Below are positions 44,078-52,465 of a stretch of DNA of 64,000 nt, one piece after another. A model generated the notes under the pieces. The model saw nothing but the letters and a program-made list of their open reading frames with translations. It ran no database searches and had not been told where the DNA came from. The stretch lies in contig JACZJV010000057.1 in assembly GCA_014860355.1 (NCBI GenBank), positions 61,571-125,570 of the forward strand, in the 5' to 3' direction. Position 1 is the first letter of the stretch; each line of letters begins with the position of its first letter. This stretch comes from Burkholderiales bacterium (GTDB taxonomy: Bacteria; Pseudomonadota; Gammaproteobacteria; Burkholderiales; SG8-39). Position numbers and translations under genes: made by a program.

Positions 44078-44090
44078 CTCGCCTCTTTTC

Positions 44091-44166
44091 GGGTCGTTAG
44101 CTCAGCCGGTAGAGCAGCGGACTTTTAATCCGTTGGTCGCCAGTTCGAATCTGGCACGGCCTACCA
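44091..44166 (+). tRNA. tRNA-Lys (anticodon TTT)
   Basis: Full cloverleaf: acceptor GGGTCGT/ACGGCCT (first pair G-T), D arm GCTC-AGCCGGTAGA-GAGC type, anticodon stem GGACT/ (A)ATCC around CTTTTAA with anticodon TTT, T arm CCAG-TTCGAAT-CTGG and encoded CCA. Confidence 0.96.
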
Positions 44167-44171
44167 ATATC

Positions 44172-44201
44172 AATGCGGCTCACAGCAATGTGGGCCGCAT
44201 T
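44172..44201 (+). terminator. Hairpin terminator after tRNA-Lys
   Basis: AATGCGGC-t-CACA-gcaa-TGTG-g-GCCGCATT, a long stem beginning six bases after the tRNA end. The T-tract is weak (CGTTTCC). Confidence 0.6.
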
Positions 44202-44292
44202 CGTTTCCGATTCACACCGAAGCCGCGCTGCGCTCCTTTTCGCCTGCCTGTTGCGCCAAATCAAGCTCATTTTTCCCTGCTTGTCCCGGTGT

Positions 44293-44334
44293 TTGATCTA
44301 GGTCAAAACATGCCTGGACCTGCGGGAAGATACT
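44293..44334 (+). promoter_or_regulatory. FNR/Anr-type promoter of the Kor-Nfn operon
   Basis: TTGATCTAGGTCAA (44293-44306) matches the FNR consensus TTGAT-N4-ATCAA with one mismatch. A -10-like GATACT lies at 44329-44334; if transcription starts near 44341 the box is centred at -41.5, the class II position. The first gene starts at 44566, leaving a leader of about 225 bases. The rest of 44202-44565 shows nothing else I can support. Confidence 0.65.
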
Positions 44335-44565
44335 TGCCCCGTCCCGTTGGTGGAATACGAGTTGAATGGCACTGGTTTGAATCATCAGCCCAAGGTATCG
44401 GCAGATTTTCTCGCGCTCGGCGCGGGCCCCGACAGCCGCCACAGGTTGAACTCGTCGAGCCGAAGGCAAGCCAAGTCCGGCAAATCAACTGCGCAAGACG
44501 ACGGTCCGGCGGATGCCACCAATTTCCCAGCTACCCGATAAATGAGCCGATCAAGGCGGTCCCAT

Positions 44566-45528
44566 ATGAACGCGAATGCAATGTCCAATTTCGAAATCGT
44601 GGCGCGGGAGGACTTCTCCGACGTCACTTATCTGCTCGAAGTGCGCCATCCGCTGATGTCCAAGGCGGCAAAGCCGGGGCAGTTCGTGATCGTCATGCTG
44701 AACGAGCAGGGCGAGCGCATTCCGCTCACCATCGCCGATTTCGACCGCAAGAAAGGAACGATCACGCTGGTGATCCAGGCGGTCGGCAAAACTACCAAAC
44801 AGATGCAGCAGGAATGCAAAGTCGGCACGGTGCTCTACGGCATGGTCGGCCCGATGGGCATACCCAGCCCGATCAGCCATGCGAAGAAGGTGGTGTGCGT
44901 GGGCGGCGGCCTGGGCGTGGCGCCGATCTTTCCCCAGGCACGCGGCTTCAAGGAAGCCGGCGCGTACGTGATCGCGGTCCTCGGATTCCGCAACAAGGAC
45001 CTGGTGTTCTGGGAAGAAAAGTTCAAGGGCTGCTGCGACGAACTCATCCTGTGCACCAACGACGGCTCCGCGGGGATGAAAGGCATGATCACCGACGGTA
45101 TCAAGGTCGCCATGGCCGGCCACTCCGACATCGACGAGGTGGTCGCGATCGGCCCGCCGGTGATGATGAAAGCCTGCGCCGACGCGACGCGCGCGGCCAA
45201 GATCAAGACCATGGTGAGCGTCAACCCCATCATGGTCGACGGCACCGGCATGTGCGGCGGCTGCCGCGTGAAGGTCGGAGACCAGGTGAAATTTGCCTGT
45301 GTCGATGGACCGGACTTCGACGGCCATCTGGTCGATTTCGACGACCTGATGCTGCGCCTGTCGCGCTATACGAAGGTGGAAAAGGAAGCTCACGAGCGCT
45401 GGTCGGAGAGCTGCCGCATGGCCAAGCAGGTCGGGGCACACGCGCTCGATGCGCTCGCGCGCGGCCGCGCGGGGCAGGCCGAATTGCTCGAGCTGCCCGA
45501 TCCGTTCGAGGATGCGCCCGGAGGTTAG
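44566..45528 (+). CDS. NfnA/SudB-like FAD and [2Fe-2S] NAD(P)H:ferredoxin oxidoreductase subunit
   Basis: A 320-residue ferredoxin-NADP reductase fold: FAD-binding barrel with ERIPLTIADFD, an NAD(P)-binding domain (VVCVGGGLGVAPIFPQA) and the C-terminal iron-sulfur motif DGTGMCGGCRV...FACVDGP, with the Asp and three Cys known as [2Fe-2S] ligands in Nfn small subunits. ATG 44566 is preceded by AAGGCGG; 44542 and 44581 are alternatives. The next gene encodes its usual partner, so the two likely form an NADP(H)-ferredoxin flavoprotein complex. Confidence 0.9.
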   Translation: MNANAMSNFEIVAREDFSDVTYLLEVRHPLMSKAAKPGQFVIVMLNEQGERIPLTIADFDRKKGTITLVIQAVGKTTKQMQQECKVGTVLYGMVGPMGIPSPISHAKKVVCVGGGLGVAPIFPQARGFKEAGAYVIAVLGFRNKDLVFWEEKFKGCCDELILCTNDGSAGMKGMITDGIKVAMAGHSDIDEVVAIGPPVMMKACADATRAAKIKTMVSVNPIMVDGTGMCGGCRVKVGDQVKFACVDGPDFDGHLVDFDDLMLRLSRYTKVEKEAHERWSESCRMAKQVGAHALDALARGRAGQAELLELPDPFEDAPGG

Positions 45529-45595
45529 CCGGTGGCAGCCACTTTTCGCGGCGCCGCGACGCGGCGCCGCAATTATCGCTAGAGGACAGATAGAG

Positions 45596-47095
45596 ATGGC
45601 GAAGAAGAAGACGATACGCACCATACCGCAGGAACGCACGCCGATGCGGGAGCAGGATCCGCAGGCGCGCGCGAAGAACTTCGAAGAGGTCGCCTGCGGC
45701 TATTCTCCCGAAGATGCGCAGCGCGAATCCGAGCGCTGCCTGATGTGCCCGGACGAGCCCTGCATTTCCGGCTGTCCGGTGGGCATTGACATCCCCGGGT
45801 TCATCCAGAAGATCAACGAGAAGAATTTGCGCGGGGCTTACGACATATTGACCGACACCAACCTGCTGCCGTCCATTTGCGGCCGCGTGTGTCCGCAGGA
45901 GAACCAATGCGAAGGCGTGTGCACGGTAGGCGATTCACTCGAAGCAGTCGCGATTGGGCGCCTGGAGCGCTTTGTCGGCGATACCGCCATCAAAGAAGGC
46001 TGGGTCAACATTCCTTTTATCGAACCCAACCGGTTCAAGGTCGGGATCGTCGGCTCCGGTCCGGCGGGCATGGCCTGCGCAGCGGACATGGCCAAGGCAG
46101 GCTGCGACGTCACGGTCTATGAGGCATTTCACCAGGCGGGCGGGGTGCTCAAGTACGGCATCCCCGATTTTCGCCTGCCGAACGAGGTAATCGACGCCGA
46201 GATCAACAATCTGAAAAAATTCGGTGTCAAGTTCGAATGCAACACCCTGGTCGGACGCCTGTTCACCATCGAGCAGATGATCGACGAGATGGGTTTTCAC
46301 GCGGTGTTCGTCGGCGTCGGCGCCGGCTACCCGACCATGCTCAACATTCCCGGGGACTCGCTGAACGGCGTGCTCTCGGCGAATGAGCTGCTGACCCGCT
46401 GCAACCTCATGCGCGCCAGGGATTTTCCGAACTTCGACACCCCGCTGCCCATCGGCCGCAGGGTCGCCGTGGTAGGCGCGGGCAATACTGCAATGGACGC
46501 AACGCGGGTGTCGATACGCCTGGGCGCCGAAAAAGTGTACTGCGTCTACCGCCGCTCGCGCACGGAAGCGCCGGCGCGGGCGGAGGAAGTCCACCATGCC
46601 GAACAGGAGGGCGTGGAATTCCACTGGCTCACCGCTCCGGTGGCGGTCCTGGACGACGGCAAGGGCAGCGTGCGCGGCATGCGCTGCGTGCGCATGGAAC
46701 TGGGCGAGCCGGACGATTCGGGCCGGCGCCGTCCGGTCCCGGTCGCAGGCAGCGAATTCGATTTCGAGGCCGATCTGATCGTGTACGCGATCGGCACCAA
46801 TGCGAACCCGATCATGGGCCAGACGTCCAAGCTGAAGCTGAACAAATGGGGCTATATCGGCGCCGACGAGAACCTGGCGACTTCGGTGGCGGGCGTGTTT
46901 GCCGGCGGCGACATCGTCACCGGCGCGGCGACGGTGATCGAGGCCATGGGCGCGGGGCGCAAAGCCGCGCGCAGCATGAAGGCCTATCTCGGCATCCGCG
47001 ATTCCGCACTCGCGTACAGCCAGGCAGACGGGGCCGGCACACTTTTCGGGATCGACACGCGGGAGCGTAATTTTGCCCGCGTGCGCATCGCCTAG
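45596..47095 (+). CDS. NfnB/GltD-like FAD and iron-sulfur oxidoreductase subunit
   Basis: A 499-residue flavoprotein of the glutamate synthase beta-subunit family. The N-terminal Cys motifs for two [4Fe-4S] clusters read CLMCPDEPCISGCP and CGRVCPQENQCEGVC; two Rossmann motifs follow, VGIVGSGPAGMACA for FAD and VAVVGAGNTAMDA for NAD(P). The C-terminal FAD segment is GVFAGGDIVTGAATVIEAMG. With the preceding gene it matches the two-subunit Nfn/sulfide dehydrogenase arrangement, not a glutamate synthase: no large GltB subunit is nearby. Start ATG 45596; a longer frame reads into the previous gene. Confidence 0.92.
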   Translation: MAKKKTIRTIPQERTPMREQDPQARAKNFEEVACGYSPEDAQRESERCLMCPDEPCISGCPVGIDIPGFIQKINEKNLRGAYDILTDTNLLPSICGRVCPQENQCEGVCTVGDSLEAVAIGRLERFVGDTAIKEGWVNIPFIEPNRFKVGIVGSGPAGMACAADMAKAGCDVTVYEAFHQAGGVLKYGIPDFRLPNEVIDAEINNLKKFGVKFECNTLVGRLFTIEQMIDEMGFHAVFVGVGAGYPTMLNIPGDSLNGVLSANELLTRCNLMRARDFPNFDTPLPIGRRVAVVGAGNTAMDATRVSIRLGAEKVYCVYRRSRTEAPARAEEVHHAEQEGVEFHWLTAPVAVLDDGKGSVRGMRCVRMELGEPDDSGRRRPVPVAGSEFDFEADLIVYAIGTNANPIMGQTSKLKLNKWGYIGADENLATSVAGVFAGGDIVTGAATVIEAMGAGRKAARSMKAYLGIRDSALAYSQADGAGTLFGIDTRERNFARVRIA

Positions 47096-47168
47096 GCTGG
47101 CGCATTTGCATACATCAACGGCAGCGAAACCTGCTCAATAGCGGCACAACAGCAGCAACGGAAGAAAA

Positions 47169-49079
47169 ATGAACCAATTGACCAAGCAGAAACCGGCCAG
47201 GAAGGCCGCTGACAGAATCCAGGCGGCGCCGGGACGCAAAGCGCCGCTGACGCTGAAAGAGCATATCGTCGAAATCATCAGCGATTCCGGCGAGGGCGCG
47301 CAAAAATGCGGCCAGTCGCTGGGCGCGATCGCGGCGCAGATGGGCAACGGCATCTGGACCACGGAAATCATCCCGGCCGAAATCCGCCCGCCGGCGCGCA
47401 GCGTCGCCGGCGCGAGCGGCAATCGCATCCGCATCGGCTCGGGCTACATCACCAACGGCGGCGACGAGACCGGCCTGGTGGTGGCGTTCAACGAACAGGT
47501 GCTGCTGGGCAGGGTCCGCGCAAAAGAGCTCAAACCCGGCTGCATCATCCTGCTGGAGGACATGTGGCGTACGCACGCGGACGCGAAAATCGTGGCGTCC
47601 TACATCGAGACCCATGGCAAGCTGGTGGCCGCGGGCTACAAGGTGTACGAGATTCCGATGGAGCGCGAGTGCCGCACCATGGTCGCCGATCCGCGCCGCG
47701 GCAAGAACATGTATGCCCTCGGGATGCTGTGCTACATCTACAGCCTGGAGCTGAAGCTGGCGGTCGACCAGATCGTCCTCGCCTTCGGCAAGAAGGACCA
47801 GAGCGTGGTCGATTCGAACATCATGCTGCTCGAGGCCGGGCACAAATGGGCGGCGGCCAATCTCGATTTCTGCTACCGCATCCCGGCGACGCGCTCGACC
47901 GAGCCGCAGCTCGTGGTCAACGGCAACACCGCGCTGGCGTTGGGCGTGCTCGCCTCGGGCATGGAGATCTGCGCCATGTACCCGATCACGCCCGCGACTT
48001 CGGCTTCGCACTATCTGTCCGAAGTGTTCGAGAAGGTGGGCGGCATGGTGCACCAGGCCGAGGATGAAATTGCCGCCTGCGCGTTTGCCATCGGCGCCTC
48101 GTACGCGGGCAAATGCACGATCACCATCACTTCCGGTCCCGGATACTCGCTCAAGCAGGAGGCCATCGGGCTGGCGGTCATGGGGGAGATACCGCTGGTC
48201 GTGGTGAACGTACAGCGCGGCGGACCGAGCACGGGGCAGCCGACCAAGATGGAGCAGGGTGATCTCATGACCGCCATATTCGGCAGCCATGGCGATGCGC
48301 CCAAGGTGGTGATGGCGCCTGGTACCATCGAAGAGTGCTTTTATTCGATCATTACCGCACGCAAGATCGCCGAAACCTTCAATATGGTGGTGGTGGTGCT
48401 GACCGACGCGGCCCTCGCCACTTCACAACAGCCGTTTGCGCGGCCGCAATTCAGCGAAACCTGGATGGCGCCGCCGGTCGATCAGAGCCCGGTTCCCGAG
48501 GGGGCCAAACCCTACGACTGGGACGAAAATACCGGCCTTGCGCGCCGCTTCATTCCCGGCCAGCCGGGCGGCATGCATACGCTTACCGGACTCGCGCACG
48601 ACCGCGACAGCCACGTCGCCTACGACGCAGAAATCAACGAACAGACCCTGCGCTTTCGCAGCCTGAAGCTGGCCGCGCTGCAAAAGACGCTGAAGCCGCC
48701 CAAGGTATTCGGCGAACCCAAGGGCGACCTGCTGGTCGTAGGCTGGGGCAGCACCAAGGGTGCCATCGAGGAAGCAGTCGAAATGTTGCGCGCCGAAGGC
48801 AAGAAAGTGTCCTCGCTGCACCTGCAGTTCCTGCAGCCGATGGCGCCGGGAATCAAGGAAATCATGCAGGGCTTCAAGAAAGTCATGACCATAGAGAGCA
48901 ACTGGAGCGACCGTCCGGAAGACAAGATCATCGATGAATCCAATCGCCGCTATTCGTCCATGGCCATACTGCTGCGCTCGCGTTTCCTCATCGACATCGA
49001 TTGCTTCAGCGAGGTGAAGGGCCAGCCGATCAAGCCCGGCACCATCCGCCGCGTGATGCTGGAAAAACTGAAAAAGTAG
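47169..49079 (+). CDS. korA: 2-oxoacid:ferredoxin oxidoreductase, fused gamma-alpha subunit
   Basis: A 636-residue protein. Residues ~30-215 are the gamma (CoA-site) domain (ISDSGEGAQKCGQSLGAIAA); residues ~230-600 are the alpha domain with AMYPITPATSASHYLSEVF and GGPSTGQPTKMEQGD. Together with the beta subunit encoded next it oxidises a 2-oxoacid with CoA and reduces ferredoxin. The fused form and sequence fit 2-oxoglutarate-type enzymes (KorAB), but pyruvate or other 2-oxoacids cannot be excluded. The intergenic gap to the NfnB-like gene is 73 bases. Confidence 0.92.
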   Translation: MNQLTKQKPARKAADRIQAAPGRKAPLTLKEHIVEIISDSGEGAQKCGQSLGAIAAQMGNGIWTTEIIPAEIRPPARSVAGASGNRIRIGSGYITNGGDETGLVVAFNEQVLLGRVRAKELKPGCIILLEDMWRTHADAKIVASYIETHGKLVAAGYKVYEIPMERECRTMVADPRRGKNMYALGMLCYIYSLELKLAVDQIVLAFGKKDQSVVDSNIMLLEAGHKWAAANLDFCYRIPATRSTEPQLVVNGNTALALGVLASGMEICAMYPITPATSASHYLSEVFEKVGGMVHQAEDEIAACAFAIGASYAGKCTITITSGPGYSLKQEAIGLAVMGEIPLVVVNVQRGGPSTGQPTKMEQGDLMTAIFGSHGDAPKVVMAPGTIEECFYSIITARKIAETFNMVVVVLTDAALATSQQPFARPQFSETWMAPPVDQSPVPEGAKPYDWDENTGLARRFIPGQPGGMHTLTGLAHDRDSHVAYDAEINEQTLRFRSLKLAALQKTLKPPKVFGEPKGDLLVVGWGSTKGAIEEAVEMLRAEGKKVSSLHLQFLQPMAPGIKEIMQGFKKVMTIESNWSDRPEDKIIDESNRRYSSMAILLRSRFLIDIDCFSEVKGQPIKPGTIRRVMLEKLKK

Positions 49080-49108
49080 AAGTAAAAGCAAAGAAAGGTG
49101 AAATAACC

Positions 49109-50107
49109 ATGAACATGATGTCCGACATGAAGTCCGCCACCTCCTGCCTGCTGGAAATGTGCGACGAGCACTTCGAGCTCGAAGACTATCAGAGCGGCGT
49201 TCCGCGCTGGTGCACGGGCTGCGGCGACAACGCCATTCTCGCGGCGGTGCAGCGGCTGTGCCGCGACGAAGCGCTGCGACCGGAAAAGACGGTGTTCGTT
49301 TCCGGCATCGGCTGCTCCAGCCGCTTTCCGCACTACATGAAGACCTACGGCTTCCACGGCATACACGGGCGTGCGCTGCCGGTGGCCGAAGGCGTCAAAA
49401 TGGCGCGCCCCGACCTGACCGTGTTCGTGAATACCGGCGACGGCGACTGTACCAGCATAGGCGCGGCGCACTGGATCCACGCCATACGCTACAACATGAA
49501 CCTCACGGTGTTCCTGCACGACAACCAGATCTACGGACTGACCAAGAAGCAGGCCTCGCCCACCTCGCCCATCGGAACCAAGAGCAATACCACCCCGCGC
49601 GGCAGTTATCTTGAGGCTTTGAATCCGCTGACTGTCACGCTGGGTGTGCAAAACGTATCCTTCGTGGCGCAGGCGGCCGACTGGATTCCGGAGGTGCTGT
49701 TCGACATCGTCAAGGCGGCCTATCACCACAAGGGACTGTCGTTCGTGCGCATCATTCAGCGCTGCCCCGAGTGGCTGCCGAAGGCGCTCGATCCGTGGAT
49801 GCACGACCCCAACAAGGTGCTGTTGCTCAATCACGCGAACGGCCTGCAGGCTAGCGCCGGCCTGTCCCGGGTCTACAAGAATCAGATCGAGCACGACCCG
49901 CTCAACATCGACCGCGCGCGCGAAATCGCCTCCAACACCGACATCATCCCGGTCGGGATTCTGTACAACAATCCGAAGGTTCCATGCTATGAGGACCTGC
50001 GGCACTTGGACAAGCTGCGCACCCCCGATCTGACCCGCGCTGGGCTCAATGCGGAGCTGGACAAGTACACCGTGTGGCCGCAGGGCGCGGAACAAAAAGT
50101 AGCCTGA
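49109..50107 (+). CDS. korB: 2-oxoacid:ferredoxin oxidoreductase beta subunit
   Basis: A 332-residue TPP and [4Fe-4S] subunit. Cluster Cys are in WCTGCGDNAIL and further on GIGCSSR; TPP-Mg binding is in NTGDGDCTSIG and HDNQIYGLTKKQASPTSP. ATG 49109 with AAAGGTG upstream is used; the longer frame overlaps korA. It pairs with KorA. There is no separate delta (ferredoxin) gene, but the next gene carries a C-terminal ferredoxin module. Confidence 0.94.
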   Translation: MNMMSDMKSATSCLLEMCDEHFELEDYQSGVPRWCTGCGDNAILAAVQRLCRDEALRPEKTVFVSGIGCSSRFPHYMKTYGFHGIHGRALPVAEGVKMARPDLTVFVNTGDGDCTSIGAAHWIHAIRYNMNLTVFLHDNQIYGLTKKQASPTSPIGTKSNTTPRGSYLEALNPLTVTLGVQNVSFVAQAADWIPEVLFDIVKAAYHHKGLSFVRIIQRCPEWLPKALDPWMHDPNKVLLLNHANGLQASAGLSRVYKNQIEHDPLNIDRAREIASNTDIIPVGILYNNPKVPCYEDLRHLDKLRTPDLTRAGLNAELDKYTVWPQGAEQKVA

Positions 50108-50202
50108 CACGGACAGCGCAACACGCCGGCGCGCGCCATCGACTTTACGACGGGCGCCTTAACCGATCACAGGGAAATAACCAGCAAGGCAGGTTGAATA
50201 AA

Positions 50203-52422
50203 ATGGAAGCGGATACCCAGGCACACGTTGCTTTTTTCCTCACCGGCAGGCGGCCGAGCGAGCATCTGGACGCAGTCGATGAACTGAAGCTGCGTCCGGC
50301 GCTATTCGCCGGCTACCGCGAGCTCACCCAGCTGCGCTACGACTTTCCGCTGGTGCTGCTCGCCCAGCCAACCGATAGCCTGTACGTGCAGTCGCTGTCG
50401 GGTCTGTTCGACACCGCTCTGGCAGCGGCTGCGCGCGGAAGCGACGCCGAGCGCATCCGCAAACACGCCCTGCGGCTGGAGCAGGAGATCCGCGTCCTGA
50501 TCGCCGCCGGCGCAGGCGGACCCCTGTCCGCGCTGTGGGAAAAAGCGGCAGGCCGCCTGGCAAAGGCCGGGGACAAATCGGACGCCGGCAGCTCGCTCGC
50601 CGACAGCCTGCGACGCACGCGTGCGGCAATCAAATTGGATGGCGAACTGGCCGACTGCGACGCGGCCTTGCCCGCGCGCCTGCTGCAACATGCCTGGAGC
50701 GCGGTGCAAAAGCGCAAGTCGCTGGCGTTCCGCAAGGATCTTGACCGGCTGGTGCTCAAACTCTCGGACATACTCAAGGCGGATTTCGAGCGTTCCGAAG
50801 CCGGGCGCAGCGCAAAACACCTCAAGGCGTCCGTAGGGTCCGGATTCGGCGACGCGTTCGACTTCGACGCGATGTCGCGCATGCTCGCCAAGGCGCTGCC
50901 GAAGGACGAGTTTCCGGAGAGCCGGCGCAAGCGCATACGCGAGCTGCTTGCGGTGCTCGGCGCGCAGCAATTCTATCCATCGGCTGGCGCGCCCGCGAAG
51001 AAGTCCGCGGCGGCCAGGCCCTATTCCTTCCTTTTCGACAGCTGCGCCGACGCGCTTGCGGCGTTCCGCGAGCGCATGCCCAGGCTGATCGAACTGGCCA
51101 AGGCGATCGCCGTCGCCGAACTCGAAATCGACGGGCAATACAGCGAAGCCAAGCACGACGCCTTGTTCGAGCAGTTCGGGGCGAACGGACTCGATCCGCA
51201 GGACCTGGCTCCGTTTCCCGACTATCTGGTTTGCGTCAACGCCGAAAAAATGCTGGCGGAAGAGCATGCGCAGCTGATGGAAATCCTCTCCTCGGGTTTG
51301 CCGATCAAGGTTCTGCTGCAGATCGACGACATTCTCGAAGACTCGCCCGACGGCGGAGGAGGGCTTTCCTCTGGCATGCGCAGCCGGCAGATCGCCAACA
51401 TGGCCATCGGCCTGAACGAAGTGTACGTGCTGCAGTCTTCCAGTTCGAATCTCTACCGCTTCCGCGAGCGCATGCTGCGCGGGCTGAGTTATCGCGGGCC
51501 CGCCTTGTTCAGCGTGTATTCCGGCGCGAACGCCGCGGCTTCCGATTTGCCGCCCTATCTGATGTCGGCTGCAGCGATGGAATCGCGCGCCTTTCCCGCC
51601 TTCACCTATGATCCGTCTGCGGGGCCGAACTGGGCGGCGCGTTTCTACCTCGAAGCCAATTCACAAGTCGATCTGGACTGGCCGGTTCAGGGCTTCGCCT
51701 ACGAGAACGAGGAGCACCAGAGGGTGTCGGAGGACCTCGCCTTCACTCTGGTCGATTTCGTCGCCAGCGACCGCCGCTACGCCCGCCATCTCGCGCGCGT
51801 GCCGCGGGAGAAGTGGAACGGCAGCATGATTCCGGTGGATGAGTCCCTCACGCGCGAGCGCAAGGGACTGCCGGACAAGGTTCCCAGCCTGCTGATGGTC
51901 GACGCGGACAACGTGCTGCAGCGCGTGATCGTCGATGAGCGCCTGATCCGCGAAGCGCGGCGCTGCCGCGATATGTGGCACAGCCTGCAGGAACTGGGCG
52001 GGGTGCACAATTCGCACGCGGAAAAACTGCTCGCGCGCGAGAAGAAGGCCTGGGAAGAGCGCATGCAGCAGGAGGCGGAAACCCACGCCGCAACTGCGCC
52101 GGTGGCGGCGACGGGCGCGGCCGCGGCGCCCGAGGTCGCGAGCGCTGCAGTCGAGGAAGAGCCGGAACGCTCGCCCGACGTAGCCTATATCGAGACCCCG
52201 CGCTGCTCGACCTGCAACGAGTGCACCACGATCAACGCCAAGATGTTCGCCTACGACAACAACAAGCAGGCCTACATCGCCGACATCAACGCCGGCACCT
52301 ACGCGCAGCTGGTGGAGGCCGCCGAGAGCTGCCAGGTGTCCATCATCCACCCGGGCAAGCCGCGCAATCCGAACGAGCCCGGCCTGGCCGAACTGCTCAA
52401 GCGCGCCGAGGCGTTTCAGTAG
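50203..52422 (+). CDS. Large protein: degenerate PFOR-type TPP domain plus C-terminal [4Fe-4S] ferredoxin
   Basis: A 739-residue protein in the Kor operon, 95 bases after korB. Residues 1-340 are helical and Ala/Leu-rich with no domain I recognise. Residues ~340-475 (PDYLVCVNAEKML, LPIKVLLQIDDILED, RSRQIANMAIGLNEVYVLQS, RGPALFSVYSG, ESRAFPAFTYDP) align in order with the last third of the TPP domain of NifJ-type pyruvate:ferredoxin oxidoreductase, but the DTEVYSNTGGQ Mg-TPP loop is replaced by QIDDILEDSPDGGGG. An Ala/Glu linker leads to a single-cluster ferredoxin motif, CSTCNEC (Cys668, 671, 674) plus Cys710. ATG 50203 chosen. Probably an electron-transfer or scaffold subunit. Confidence 0.8.
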   Translation: MEADTQAHVAFFLTGRRPSEHLDAVDELKLRPALFAGYRELTQLRYDFPLVLLAQPTDSLYVQSLSGLFDTALAAAARGSDAERIRKHALRLEQEIRVLIAAGAGGPLSALWEKAAGRLAKAGDKSDAGSSLADSLRRTRAAIKLDGELADCDAALPARLLQHAWSAVQKRKSLAFRKDLDRLVLKLSDILKADFERSEAGRSAKHLKASVGSGFGDAFDFDAMSRMLAKALPKDEFPESRRKRIRELLAVLGAQQFYPSAGAPAKKSAAARPYSFLFDSCADALAAFRERMPRLIELAKAIAVAELEIDGQYSEAKHDALFEQFGANGLDPQDLAPFPDYLVCVNAEKMLAEEHAQLMEILSSGLPIKVLLQIDDILEDSPDGGGGLSSGMRSRQIANMAIGLNEVYVLQSSSSNLYRFRERMLRGLSYRGPALFSVYSGANAAASDLPPYLMSAAAMESRAFPAFTYDPSAGPNWAARFYLEANSQVDLDWPVQGFAYENEEHQRVSEDLAFTLVDFVASDRRYARHLARVPREKWNGSMIPVDESLTRERKGLPDKVPSLLMVDADNVLQRVIVDERLIREARRCRDMWHSLQELGGVHNSHAEKLLAREKKAWEERMQQEAETHAATAPVAATGAAAAPEVASAAVEEEPERSPDVAYIETPRCSTCNECTTINAKMFAYDNNKQAYIADINAGTYAQLVEAAESCQVSIIHPGKPRNPNEPGLAELLKRAEAFQ

Positions 52423-52465
52423 TCGGCGCGGGGCATGCGCGGCGCCCCCCGGGCTTGCGCAGGCC

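Noticed and set aside
44212..44469. Minus-strand 85-codon frame in the leader of the Kor operon
   Set aside because: Lies over the FNR promoter region, has no recognised motif and competes with better regulatory evidence.
45596..47095. Annotation as glutamate synthase small subunit
   Set aside because: No glutamate synthase large subunit is present; the neighbour is an NfnA/SudB-type gene, so the Nfn-like assignment fits better.
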